DNA of 12,966 bases, from NCBI GenBank assembly GCA_030668065.1, contig DAOUUS010000018.1, positions 1 to 12,966 of the forward strand. The letters are read 5' to 3'. The translations under genes and the position numbers were made by a program. Source of the DNA: Candidatus Methanophagales archaeon (GTDB lineage Archaea; Halobacteriota; Syntropharchaeia; Alkanophagales; Methanospirareceae). Below the pieces are notes generated by a model, which was not told the DNA's origin, did no database searches, and saw nothing but the letters and a program-made list of their open reading frames with translations. Below are positions 1-7,301 of the stretch, in pieces (within the stretch, counting starts at the first letter, position 1; the number at the start of each line of letters is the position of its first letter).

Positions 1-614
1 GATTGACCGATAAACAAAGAGAGAGCGTAGAACTAATACTAAGGAATCTGACGCGATTGGATAATCTAATCAAAGACATTCTGGACATTTCCCGGATAGA
101 AATGGGCCGTATCAAGTTGAGATTTGAAGCTATGAGCATCAATGATGTAGTTAAGGAAGCAATGATAATGCAAGAGCCGTTTGCTAAAAAAAGCGAGATA
201 AATATAGTGACGGATTTAGCGGAACTGCCGTCAGTAGTAGGGGATAGTGAAAGACTAAGACAAGTAATAGGTAATTTAATAAACAACGCAATAAAATTCT
301 CGGATAACGGTTCTGAGGTGCTTATCGGGAGCAAACGAGAGGGTGATAAGGTGCTGTTTAGTATAACGGATTATGGGGTTGGGATTTCTGAAGAGGACAA
401 AGCGAAATTGTTCAAGCCATTCTCGCAAATTGACTCGTCTATGGGTCGGAAACGGGGTGGAACAGGGTTGGGGTTGGCAATTGCAAAGGGTATTATCCAA
501 GCGCATAATGGCGAGATCCGGGTGGAAAGCGAACCGGGAAAAGGCTCTACTTTTTGTTTCACTATTCCAATAAAGCAGAAGATACGAGAAGAAGAAGCGC
601 CGTATATTGGGTAA
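1..614 (+). CDS. Sensor histidine kinase, C-terminal part (5' end outside window)
   Basis: This is the end of a two-component sensor kinase that would autophosphorylate on His and pass the phosphate to a response regulator. The visible part (numbered from the TTG at 3) opens in the second helix of the dimerisation domain (LTRLDNLIKDILDISRIEMG, residues 16-35) and continues into a complete HATPase_c domain. That domain has an N-box around 84-100 with N91, N94 and N95, a G1 box DYGVGIS (123-129), an F-box KLFKPF (135-140) and a G2 box GGTGLGLA (152-159). The phosphoacceptor H-box should lie only about 15-25 residues upstream, outside the window, so the TTG at 3 is not regarded as the start. No receiver domain follows, and the gene stops shortly after the ATPase domain. 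What it senses cannot be told. Its stop codon lies inside a 14-bp repeat (610-623), and it converges on the next gene. Confidence 0.93.
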   Translation, partial: LTDKQRESVELILRNLTRLDNLIKDILDISRIEMGRIKLRFEAMSINDVVKEAMIMQEPFAKKSEINIVTDLAELPSVVGDSERLRQVIGNLINNAIKFSDNGSEVLIGSKREGDKVLFSITDYGVGISEEDKAKLFKPFSQIDSSMGRKRGGTGLGLAIAKGIIQAHNGEIRVESEPGKGSTFCFTIPIKQKIREEEAPYIG

Positions 615-623
615 AACGAAAAA
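610..623 (+). repeat. 14-bp direct repeat, copy 1
   Basis: The sequence ggtaaaacgaaaaa occurs here, overlapping the kinase stop codon (TAA at 612-614), and again at 654-667. The two copies are identical and start 44 bp apart in the 68-bp convergent gap. They may be a small local duplication; no function is evident. Confidence 0.6.
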
Positions 624-653
624 AGTCAGTATCTTGTGCGTTGGGGAATCAAC

Positions 654-667
654 GGTAAAACGAAAAA
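654..667 (+). repeat. 14-bp direct repeat, copy 2
   Basis: Exact second copy of ggtaaaacgaaaaa, between the kinase and the end of the radical SAM gene. The short gap holds nothing else that is recognisable. Confidence 0.6.
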
Positions 668-682
668 CACGATTTTGTAGGT

Positions 683-2434
683 TTACTGTCGCTTCAAACA
701 ATCAGCAATTGCCAGCTTCAATAGATGAAGAACCCCAAACCGCTTCTTCTCCGCGGGCCACACCATCTCCCTTTTCTCACTTATAACCGAATTGAGAATC
801 ATATCTGACTTAGGCTTCAGGTCCAGCAGTTTCGCGTGCTTAACTCGCTCGTCCTTTATCTCTATTATCTCATCTATCGCACTAGTAAGCTCAATAGCAA
901 GCTTTATCTTCTTTTCCATAGCCAAGAACGATTCTTCGTCCATCAACCCGTATTTCACCTTCAGTCGGTTCAGTTTTAGCCCTGCTTGATATGTACAGTC
1001 CACGATTTCGTCCCGATTCATCCATTCGGTCTCGTAATTCAGTGCGTATTTCCAGCTCGGTGCCTGCATAGCCCTACGATGCTCTTCAAGCGACTTGAAC
1101 CGGATCTTATAGCCGAACTTTTCGGGATTCTCGTATGCACTGCAGCCAGGGTCAAGGAACGGCGAATAAACAAGTATAAAAGGAACAACTTGCTTGCCAA
1201 ATTGCTTCATCAGATACCCGCACCAATCAACAGTCTCCATAACAGATTCGCATGTCTGAAATGGTAGCCCAATCATAAAGAACAGGTCGAACCTATTGCA
1301 GCCCGAATCCAGAGCGCACGTTATATTCTCCTCAATATCGCGATTTTTGTAGTGTTTCCCCTCTGCCGCCCGTATCCGCTCATCATGACTATCCGGCGAT
1401 ATTTCAAGGTTGAAATTCTTAACTGACTGTGCCACACGCTCAAAATATGCAGCGGGTTTCGGGACGGTATCGAACAACTCAAAGATGAGATGGTTCTTGA
1501 ATTCTACCTTTTTCAAAGTGTCCAGGACGGTATAAGCGTATTCTTTGCCTGGTTGCCGGAGGTCGCCGATGATGAATATGGGTGCATTCGCGTATTTCGT
1601 AATTCTTAAGATGTCGCCGGCAATTAATTCCGGGTCACGGAATGCCGGTTTGCTGCGATTGCAATACCTCGCAAGTGCGCTATTGGAGCCCCCGCAGAAT
1701 ATGCAATTGTGTACGCAGCCCCGGCAGGTTATTACCGGTGTGATTGGATAGTCCAGCCATTCATGGGCGGACCAGCCGTGAAACGGCAGGAGACTCTTGA
1801 TGTCTCGGTATTTCAAAGCCGATTTGAATATAGGTATGAAATTATTTGAAACGGTATTTAAGACCGCAGGAACGTGTGTAAACGGGTTTATATGTACCTC
1901 ATCTTTAGCGTCCTTCCATACGAGGTTCGGGATACTGCTGAAGGAATGCTCATTGCGTGTGATAGCGTTCATCAGGTCCAGAAGCGGCTCTTCGGTTGAA
2001 TCGCCCCTCAAGATAAAATCCACTTCGGGATACTGAATCAACTCCTCGTGGAAATAGGTAGCCGAGAAACCACCGAATATGACCGGGATGTCGGGGTGAT
2101 GTCGCTTACAGATCTTCGCTACTTCGAGGCTGCCATGTGCATGTGGTAACCAGTGGAGGTCAATGCCAAAAGCGCGTGGGTTTAGTTTGCGTATCACTTT
2201 CTCTACGTCATACTTATCGCTGCCGAGCATTCGCGCTGCTAAGTTGATTATTCGTACGTTCAGGCCGTTTCGTTCTAGATGTTCCAGCATAGAAAAGAAG
2301 CCTATCGGATACATCTCGAAGATAGGCGTTGATGGTACGCCATCGGCGATTGGCCCGAACATTATTGGCTGCTTACGGAAATCATACACCGCTGGTGGGT
2401 GCAGTAAAATCAAATGTGGGTTGAAGATGCTCAT
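683..2434 (-). CDS. Cobalamin-binding domain / radical SAM protein (resembles the Ta0216-like family)
   Basis: A 583-residue cytosolic iron-sulfur enzyme. Residues about 1-160 look like a B12-binding Rossmann domain: it opens LILLHPPAVYDFR (8-20), passes DLHWLPHAHG (92-101) and has the conserved GGFSATYFHEE (121-131). The radical SAM core follows with the cluster motif C240-VHN-C244-IF-C247; C237 lies just before it. Later strands fit the TIM-barrel (LEISPDSHDERIR and FFMIGLPFQT). Members of this class use a [4Fe-4S] cluster, SAM and often cobalamin for methylations or rearrangements, but the substrate here is unknown. Length and N-terminus are like the archaeal B12/radical SAM proteins of the Ta0216 type, a recollection rather than a search result. 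The ATG at 2434 has no Shine-Dalgarno site, and a TATA-like AATATTTAAA (minus strand, 2490-2481) lies about 50 nt upstream. It is monocistronic and divergent from mod. Confidence 0.9.
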   Translation of the reverse strand: MSIFNPHLILLHPPAVYDFRKQPIMFGPIADGVPSTPIFEMYPIGFFSMLEHLERNGLNVRIINLAARMLGSDKYDVEKVIRKLNPRAFGIDLHWLPHAHGSLEVAKICKRHHPDIPVIFGGFSATYFHEELIQYPEVDFILRGDSTEEPLLDLMNAITRNEHSFSSIPNLVWKDAKDEVHINPFTHVPAVLNTVSNNFIPIFKSALKYRDIKSLLPFHGWSAHEWLDYPITPVITCRGCVHNCIFCGGSNSALARYCNRSKPAFRDPELIAGDILRITKYANAPIFIIGDLRQPGKEYAYTVLDTLKKVEFKNHLIFELFDTVPKPAAYFERVAQSVKNFNLEISPDSHDERIRAAEGKHYKNRDIEENITCALDSGCNRFDLFFMIGLPFQTCESVMETVDWCGYLMKQFGKQVVPFILVYSPFLDPGCSAYENPEKFGYKIRFKSLEEHRRAMQAPSWKYALNYETEWMNRDEIVDCTYQAGLKLNRLKVKYGLMDEESFLAMEKKIKLAIELTSAIDEIIEIKDERVKHAKLLDLKPKSDMILNSVISEKREMVWPAEKKRFGVLHLLKLAIADCLKRQ

Positions 2435-2480
2435 TTTTTATGTCACTATCATTATAGCTTTTGAATTTAATAATAGACGA

Positions 2481-2490
2481 TTTAAATATT
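2481..2490 (-). promoter_or_regulatory. TATA-like element for the radical SAM gene
   Basis: The minus strand reads AATATTTAAA about 50 nt upstream of the start at 2434, in an AT-rich 181-bp divergent intergenic region. This fits an archaeal TATA box with a short leader. It rests on composition and position only. Confidence 0.35.
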
Positions 2491-2512
2491 TGGGTGGGGT
2501 ACCGCAAAGTAA

Positions 2513-2524
2513 AAACTTTTATTA
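2513..2524 (+). promoter_or_regulatory. Possible TATA-like element for the mod-res operon
   Basis: The run aaacttttatta, about 90 nt upstream of the mod start, is the most TATA-like stretch on this strand. A promoter here would give a leader of roughly 65 nt that contains a 21-codon open frame at 2533-2598. Confidence 0.25.
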
Positions 2525-2532
2525 AAGTGAAA

Positions 2533-2598
2533 ATGTTTTATCATAGGATTAACAAACTTATCCCTGTTGAAATACCTTACGTGCATGGCGGCTGGTAG
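2533..2598 (+). other. Short leader ORF (21 aa) before mod
   Basis: ATG at 2533 opens a frame to TAG at 2598 (peptide begins MFYHRINKL and ends YVHGGW). It ends 17 nt before the mod start and lies between the putative promoter and mod. No good Shine-Dalgarno site precedes it. It could be a leader peptide, the remnant of an older upstream gene, or chance. Confidence 0.2.
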
Positions 2599-2615
2599 GG
2601 AAAACGGAGTGTTGA

Positions 2616-4871
2616 ATGAACTTAACGGATAACGAAAAACGGGACGCTATCAAGCTGATTGAAGCGGGAAAGCCGCTGCCGGACAAGTACCGTTTTTTGT
2701 TGTTCGGTGATGACCGAGAAGTAGAACTTGTCTGGAACGGCAAGACAGCGGAAGTTTCCAATGTGGTGCTGCCGTTTCAGGTGATTGAACAGGTGGATGA
2801 ACCACGCTCTGAAGAAACAAGAGAAAGGCATAAACAAGCGACCCTGTTTGATGTCGATGATCGTGGAAGGCAGCTTGCTGGCTGGACTAACAAGCTGATC
2901 TGGGGCGATAACAAGCTTATTCTTTCTAGTCTGAAGAACGGACCGCTTCGTGAAGAGATTGAAGAACAGGGCGGCATCAAGCTGATTTACATTGATCCGC
3001 CGTTTGACGTGGGCGCGGATTTTTCGATGGATATTGAGATCGGTGGCGACACCCTCACCAAAAAGCCGGGCATTCTGGAAGAGCTGGTATACCGCGACAC
3101 ATGGGGCAGGGGCGCGGATTCCTTCATCGCCATGATCTATGAGCGGCTGGTCTTGATGCGGGATCTGCTGGCTGATGATGGGAGTATTTATGTGCATTGT
3201 GACTGGCGGGTGAATAGTTATATTCGGCTGGTGCTGGATGAGGTTTTTGGTTCATCTTGTTTCAAAAATCAGATTGTATGGAAGAGAGCGGATTCACACT
3301 CCGACTCGAAAGGCAAATATGGCATTGTTACAGATTACATTCTTTTTTTCACAAAGACGAGAAACTATATTTGGAACCCACCTTATGAACCGCTCCCAGA
3401 AAAAACAGTAAAAAATTGGTATCGTCATGTAGATCCAAAAACAGGAAGAAGATACAACCTCGATAATTGTTCGAGCCCAAATCCACGACCAAACATGATG
3501 TATGATTACAAAGGGGTAAAACCACCTTCGAAGGGTTGGCGATATTCATTGGACAAAATGAAAGAACTCGATGCGCAAGGCAGATTATACATTACTGATA
3601 AAACGATTAAGTACATTCGATATTTGGACGAAAGCAAAGGCGTCTTAACTTCCGATGTCTGGTCAAATATTTCACAGCTTCGCGGCTATGGGACAACAAA
3701 AGAATCCCAAGACTACCCCACCCAAAAACCCGAAGCCCTTCTCGAACGCATCATCAAAGCATCTTCCAACGAAGGCGACCTCGTAGCCGACTTCTTCTGT
3801 GGCTCTGGCACCACTGCCGCCGTAGCGGAAAAACTTGGCAGAAAATGGATCGCCTCCGACCTCGGCAAATTCGCCATCCACACCACCCGCAAGCGGATGA
3901 TCGGTGTGCAGCGACAATTAAAGAAAGATAAGAAAGACTGGCGTGCTTTTGAAATCCTGAACCTCGGCAAATACGAACGCCAGCACTATATCGGCGTAAA
4001 CCCAAATCTACGGGAAGAAGAAAAACAGAAACAGCTTGAAGCTAAAGAGAAGGATTTTGTTGAACTCATCCTTCACGCATATCGTGCCCAAGCAGTAGAA
4101 AACTTCAAAACATTCCACGCCAAAAAGGCGGGGCGTATGGTTGCGGTGGGTCCGGTGAATCTGCCTGTTACGCGGCTGTTTGTAGAAGAAGTAATTCTGG
4201 AGTGCCGCGAGAAGCGCATCTCACGCGCTGACATTCTCGGCTTTGAGTTTGAGATGGGTCTCTTTCCAAACATTCTTGACGATGCAAAAACCAAAGGCAT
4301 TGACCTTGCCATGAAATACATCCCCGCCGAAGTCTTTGACAAGCGGGCAGTGGAAAAGAACCAGGTGGTGTTCCATGATGTCTCCTACATTGAGGTCAAG
4401 CCGCACGTAAAGAAAAACGCCATTGCTGTTGAACTGACTGACTTTTCCGTGTTCTATTCGCAGGACACAATCGGCCATGCCGCCGAAAGCCTGAAAGATG
4501 GCAAAAATAAGATTGTTGTGGAACAGGGGCAGATTGTTAAAGTCAGCAAGGATAAAAAAGGCATCATCACTCGTGAAGTATTAACAAAGCACTGGACCGA
4601 CTGGATAGATTACTGGAGTGTGGACTTTGACTTTGAAAGTAAGCGGGAGATTGTTGCCATCAAAAACGAGGAAACCTGTGAAATAGAAGAATACTGGACC
4701 GGTGATTTTATCTTTGAAAACGAATGGCAGAGCTTCCGTACCAAAAAAGACCGGAATCTGAAACTAAAAACGCCGTTTCATGAATGTGAACCTGGAAGGT
4801 ACAAGATAGCAGCAAAAGTGGTTGACATCTTCGGCAATGACACGATGAAGATTGTTGAGGTGAGCGTATGA
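2616..4871 (+). CDS. mod: Type III-like DNA adenine methyltransferase (Mod)
   Basis: A 751-residue beta-class N6-adenine methyltransferase that would protect host DNA and supply target recognition for the res product encoded downstream. The catalytic motif IV is DPPF (127-130), with F instead of the commoner Y/W. Motif X is the PTQKPEALLERI stretch (368-379), and motif I (SAM binding) is FFCGSGTTAAVA (393-404). The order IV then I is that of type III Mod proteins. The segment between the motifs (about 212-360) should be the target-recognition domain. Hand counts of 60-base lines give about 35-37% GC there against 53-55% on either side. A C-terminal part of nearly 300 residues (about 460-751) is not recognised. 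The ATG at 2616 follows GGAG with good spacing. The stop overlaps the next start as ATGA. The final eight codons are copied at 6540-6566. Confidence 0.93.
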   Translation: MNLTDNEKRDAIKLIEAGKPLPDKYRFLLFGDDREVELVWNGKTAEVSNVVLPFQVIEQVDEPRSEETRERHKQATLFDVDDRGRQLAGWTNKLIWGDNKLILSSLKNGPLREEIEEQGGIKLIYIDPPFDVGADFSMDIEIGGDTLTKKPGILEELVYRDTWGRGADSFIAMIYERLVLMRDLLADDGSIYVHCDWRVNSYIRLVLDEVFGSSCFKNQIVWKRADSHSDSKGKYGIVTDYILFFTKTRNYIWNPPYEPLPEKTVKNWYRHVDPKTGRRYNLDNCSSPNPRPNMMYDYKGVKPPSKGWRYSLDKMKELDAQGRLYITDKTIKYIRYLDESKGVLTSDVWSNISQLRGYGTTKESQDYPTQKPEALLERIIKASSNEGDLVADFFCGSGTTAAVAEKLGRKWIASDLGKFAIHTTRKRMIGVQRQLKKDKKDWRAFEILNLGKYERQHYIGVNPNLREEEKQKQLEAKEKDFVELILHAYRAQAVENFKTFHAKKAGRMVAVGPVNLPVTRLFVEEVILECREKRISRADILGFEFEMGLFPNILDDAKTKGIDLAMKYIPAEVFDKRAVEKNQVVFHDVSYIEVKPHVKKNAIAVELTDFSVFYSQDTIGHAAESLKDGKNKIVVEQGQIVKVSKDKKGIITREVLTKHWTDWIDYWSVDFDFESKREIVAIKNEETCEIEEYWTGDFIFENEWQSFRTKKDRNLKLKTPFHECEPGRYKIAAKVVDIFGNDTMKIVEVSV
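4845..4871 (+). repeat. 27-bp direct repeat, left copy (end of mod)
   Basis: This covers the last eight codons of mod (MKIVEVSV), its TGA, the GAGGTGAG ribosome-binding site and the ATGA overlap with the next gene. It matches 6540-6566 at 26 of 27 positions; the one difference is ATT versus ATC, synonymous for Ile. Homology stops abruptly on both sides. The two copies flank the XRE-ImmA/DUF4411 gene pair. Confidence 0.93.
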
Positions 4872-6034
4872 GTGAATACATTCCTGTGAATCCTACTATT
4901 TTACGGTGGGCAAGGGAAACGGCTGGATACAGCATAGAAGATGTTGTAGACAAAATCAATCGTAAACATGTCACGGTCAAAGTGGTCCAAGACTGGGAAG
5001 ATGGAAATGCAAGTCCGTCTTATCCTCAACTGGAAAAACTTGCCTACAAAATATTCAAACGACCTTTGGCTCTATTTTTCTTTCCCGAACCACCGGAAGA
5101 AGAAACTCCAGGGCAGTCATTTCGTACATTGCCTCAGGAAGAAATTGACCTCTTAAGACCTAAATTGCTCTATCTGATTCGTAAGGCAATGGCGTTTCGG
5201 GAGAATCTTAGAGAATTGTATGACTATGCGAATCCAGCAAGAAAGAAGATATATATTGATTTTGAAATAAAGAGTTCTGATTCTGTTTCTGATGTAACGA
5301 AAGAGGTGCGGAAATATTTAGGTGTCAGCCTCAATGAACAGTATGCACTAAAATCAAATGAAGATGCGTTTAAATATTGGCGTAATCTGCTTGAAGAACA
5401 TGGGATTTTTATCTTTAAGGATGCTTTCGAAGATGATGAATTCTCAGGGTTCTGTCTGTATGATATTGATTTTCCAATCATCTATATCAATAACAGTCAA
5501 GTAAAAAGCCGTCAGATATTTACGCTTTTTCATGAGCTGGCACATCTGTTGTTCAGGACAGGTGGGGTTGATTTAAGGCATGATGAATTTGTCCAGAGGA
5601 TGAGTGGGAGCAATAAGCGTATTGAAGTTTTTTGTAATAGATTTGCGGGAGAATTTCTGGTTCCCTCGGAAGATGTGCAAAAATGCTTACGCAATAAGAG
5701 TATAGATGACAATCTGCTGTCTGGAATAGCCAAGAAATATAGCGTTAGTCGTGAAGTTATCCTGCGCAAATGTCTTGATCTGGGATATGTAGGTCAGGCA
5801 TTTTACGAATCAAAAGTACGAGAGTGGGAAACTGAAACATCAAGACATAAAAAATCAAGTTCCGGTGGCGATTATTATAAGACACAAAAAGCATATCTGG
5901 GAGACCGCTATATTGAAGCAGCGTTCAGTAAGTATTATCAAGGCGTTATATCGAAATCGCAACTGTCTGATTATCTTGGAATAAAGGAAGCTAATGTGCT
6001 CAAATTTGAAGATTATTTGTTAAGAGGGAGATAA
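4868..6034 (+). CDS. XRE-type HTH / ImmA-IrrE-like metallopeptidase protein
   Basis: A 388-residue protein combining an N-terminal Cro/C1-type DNA-binding domain with a zinc peptidase-like domain of the COG2856/DUF955 group. The HTH spans about 8-72 (WARETAGYSIEDV, then VVQDWEDGNASPSYPQLEKLA, and the usual FKRPLALFFFPEPP tail). The peptidase motif is HELAH (222-226), with E223 catalytic and E253 in RIEVFCNRFAGEFLVP the likely third zinc ligand. A C-terminal stretch (about 336-388) looks like another small helical domain. Such proteins control gene expression or cleave a partner repressor, and in toxin-antitoxin-like pairs they are the antitoxin or regulatory half, often next to DUF4411 proteins as here. 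It starts in the ATGA shared with mod, uses GAGGTGAG as ribosome-binding site, and lies 4 nt before the DUF4411 gene. GC is low (about 37% in one sampled line) compared with mod. Confidence 0.9.
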   Translation: MSEYIPVNPTILRWARETAGYSIEDVVDKINRKHVTVKVVQDWEDGNASPSYPQLEKLAYKIFKRPLALFFFPEPPEEETPGQSFRTLPQEEIDLLRPKLLYLIRKAMAFRENLRELYDYANPARKKIYIDFEIKSSDSVSDVTKEVRKYLGVSLNEQYALKSNEDAFKYWRNLLEEHGIFIFKDAFEDDEFSGFCLYDIDFPIIYINNSQVKSRQIFTLFHELAHLLFRTGGVDLRHDEFVQRMSGSNKRIEVFCNRFAGEFLVPSEDVQKCLRNKSIDDNLLSGIAKKYSVSREVILRKCLDLGYVGQAFYESKVREWETETSRHKKSSSGGDYYKTQKAYLGDRYIEAAFSKYYQGVISKSQLSDYLGIKEANVLKFEDYLLRGR

Positions 6035-6038
6035 TGTT

Positions 6039-6509
6039 ATGAAATACGTTTTTGACAGTGGCCCTCTTATTGATCTCTTCAGGCATTATTATCCGTCAAG
6101 GTTTCCTACATTGTGGGAAAAGTTTCATAATCTTGTTTTAGAAGAAGAGCTTATTTCAGTCAGGGAGGTTTATAATGAAATAAACTCTCGTAAAGATATG
6201 CTGACAAGTTGGGCAAAAGAGGAAAAAGATAAAATATTCTCGCAACCAACAATTGAAGAATTCCAGTTTGTACGTGAGATTTTCCAAGTACAGCATTTTC
6301 AAGCAATGATTCGCAGAAAAGAAAGGCTTCAGGGCAAGCCAGTAGCTGATCCCTTTGTAATAGCCCGCGCTAAAGTACTTAATTGTCAGGTAGTTACCAC
6401 CGAAGTATTCAGAGAAAATGCCGCAAAAATCCCCAATGTCTGCAAATACTTTTCTGTTCAAAGCACCAATCTGGAAGGTTTTATGGAACAAGAGGGGTGG
6501 ACTTTTTAA
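6039..6509 (+). CDS. DUF4411 family PIN-like protein (putative toxin nuclease)
   Basis: A 156-residue protein with the acidic residue pattern of a PIN nuclease: D6 in YVFDSGPLIDLF (3-14), E43 or E47 in the SVREVYNEI region, D104 in VADPFVIARA (102-111), and E122 after VVTTE. PIN proteins are metal-dependent RNases, usually toxins. DUF4411 members commonly sit beside an XRE/ImmA protein, as here, which suggests a toxin-antitoxin-like or regulated-effector pair. The start at 6039 is preceded by GAGGGAG with good spacing and sits 4 nt after the previous stop, so the two are co-translated. It ends 30 nt before the right copy of the 27-bp repeat. Its base composition is AT-rich like that of its partner. 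Activity and target RNA are unknown. Confidence 0.85.
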   Translation: MKYVFDSGPLIDLFRHYYPSRFPTLWEKFHNLVLEEELISVREVYNEINSRKDMLTSWAKEEKDKIFSQPTIEEFQFVREIFQVQHFQAMIRRKERLQGKPVADPFVIARAKVLNCQVVTTEVFRENAAKIPNVCKYFSVQSTNLEGFMEQEGWTF

Positions 6510-6539
6510 TTGATGGGACTAATCAAAAGGTGAAAAATA

Positions 6540-6566
6540 ATGAAGATCGTTGAGGTGAGCGTATGA
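6540..6566 (+). repeat. 27-bp direct repeat, right copy (fossil mod terminus before MNT)
   Basis: A near-exact copy of 4845-4871. Here the eight codons (MKIVEVSV) and stop belong to no gene, but the GAGGTGAG and ATGA still serve the MNT gene starting at 6563. The preceding bases do not resemble mod, so only the terminus was copied. It marks the right boundary of the inserted two-gene cassette. Confidence 0.93.
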
Positions 6567-6886
6567 TGGAACCAACGGAAGAGATTAACAGAATCAAAGA
6601 AATCATCGTGGAAAACTACCATCCTGACAAGATCGTTCTGTTCGGCTCATACGCGAGGGGTGATTTTGATGAACAGAGTGATATTGATATACTTGTCATA
6701 TCCGATCGGGAAAATGACCTGCCGCGGTATAGGCGGGGGCTGGATGTTCGGATAAAGCTGTCTGAAGTGGAAACGCCAAAAGATATACTTTTTTACACAC
6801 ACGCAGATATTGAGCGTTGGTGCGGTGTCAAACACACTTTTGTCAACGAAGTCCTCAAGGAAGGGGAGGTTCTCTATGAACGATAG
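6563..6886 (+). CDS. MNT-type minimal nucleotidyltransferase (antitoxin of MNT-HEPN pair)
   Basis: A 107-residue protein of the DNA polymerase beta-like nucleotidyltransferase fold. It carries the signature LFGSYARGDFDEQSDIDILV (27-46), giving GSYARG at 28-33 and metal-binding D40 and D42; D74 in PKDILFY is the likely third acidic residue. In characterised MNT-HEPN systems the MNT protein neutralises the HEPN toxin by adding AMP groups to it, and the intact motif allows that activity here. The start is chosen at 6563 because GAGGTGAG lies just upstream in the 27-bp repeat; a second ATG follows at 6566. The C-terminus overlaps the HEPN start by 11 nt, the usual coupling of this pair. It lies between the XRE/DUF4411 cassette and res. 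Confidence 0.92.
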   Translation: MMEPTEEINRIKEIIVENYHPDKIVLFGSYARGDFDEQSDIDILVISDRENDLPRYRRGLDVRIKLSEVETPKDILFYTHADIERWCGVKHTFVNEVLKEGEVLYER

Positions 6887-7301
6887 GGTAAACGACTATA
6901 TCCGGGCATGGATCAGAAAAGCCGACAACGACTTAAAAAATGCAGAACTTGTTCTCGCTGCCCGGGACGAGAACTGTCCTTATGACACGGTATGCTTTCA
7001 CTGTCAGCAAGCAGTGGAAAAATACCTAAAAGCTTTTTTAGTTCATCATGATATACCGTTCCCGTGGTCGCATAACTTATCCGATCTCGTAGTAAAGTGT
7101 TTGCAGGTGGATAATAGTTTTTTGTCAATACAGAGGGATGCGGAGATATTGACACCTTACGCTGTTGAAATGCGTTATCCTGACGATTCCTATATTCCTT
7201 CAAAGGAAGAAGCCGAAGAGGCGTATGAAATAGCATGTAGAATCAGAGATATTATTCTCGCCCAGATGGGTGAGGGTTTCCAGAGCGAGGAGGGTCATTA
7301 A
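6876..7301 (+). CDS. HEPN domain protein (partner/toxin of MNT-HEPN pair)
   Basis: A 141-residue all-helical HEPN protein of the COG2250 type. Visible marks are the first helix WIRKADNDLKNAELVL (12-27), the core CFHCQQAVEKYLKAFLVHH (40-58), HNLSDLV (66-72) and YAVEMRYPD (95-103), then a last helix EEAEEAYEIACRIRDIIL (111-128). HEPN proteins paired with MNT are usually RNase toxins. No R-x4-6-H catalytic motif can be found in this sequence; its best match is the RYP form of the COG2250 group, so nuclease activity is uncertain. The ATG at 6876 is preferred over in-frame upstream starts because GGGGAGG precedes it and because the 22 residues gained otherwise are out of character. It overlaps the MNT gene by 11 nt and shares TAATG with res. 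Confidence 0.9.
   Translation: MNDRVNDYIRAWIRKADNDLKNAELVLAARDENCPYDTVCFHCQQAVEKYLKAFLVHHDIPFPWSHNLSDLVVKCLQVDNSFLSIQRDAEILTPYAVEMRYPDDSYIPSKEEAEEAYEIACRIRDIILAQMGEGFQSEEGH

Noticed and set aside
276..701. Minus-strand open frame of 141 codons under the histidine kinase
   Set aside because: It is antisense to a clear HATPase domain and its translation has no family features.
2622..3197. Minus-strand open frame of 191 codons under mod
   Set aside because: It is antisense to the conserved methyltransferase N-terminus; the mod reading has motifs and a ribosome-binding site.
6511..6527. Small inverted repeat ttgat/atcaa after the DUF4411 gene
   Set aside because: Five-base arms are too short to claim as a terminator or transposon end.
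4845..6566. Insertion sequence or integron explanation for the flanking repeats
   Set aside because: There is no transposase or integrase, no terminal inverted repeats, and the repeat is gene-end sequence of 27 bp rather than a typical short target duplication.
6810..6875. N-terminal 22-residue extension of the HEPN gene
   Set aside because: It lies inside the MNT gene, lacks a ribosome-binding site and is not HEPN-like; the ATG at 6876 has GGGGAGG upstream.
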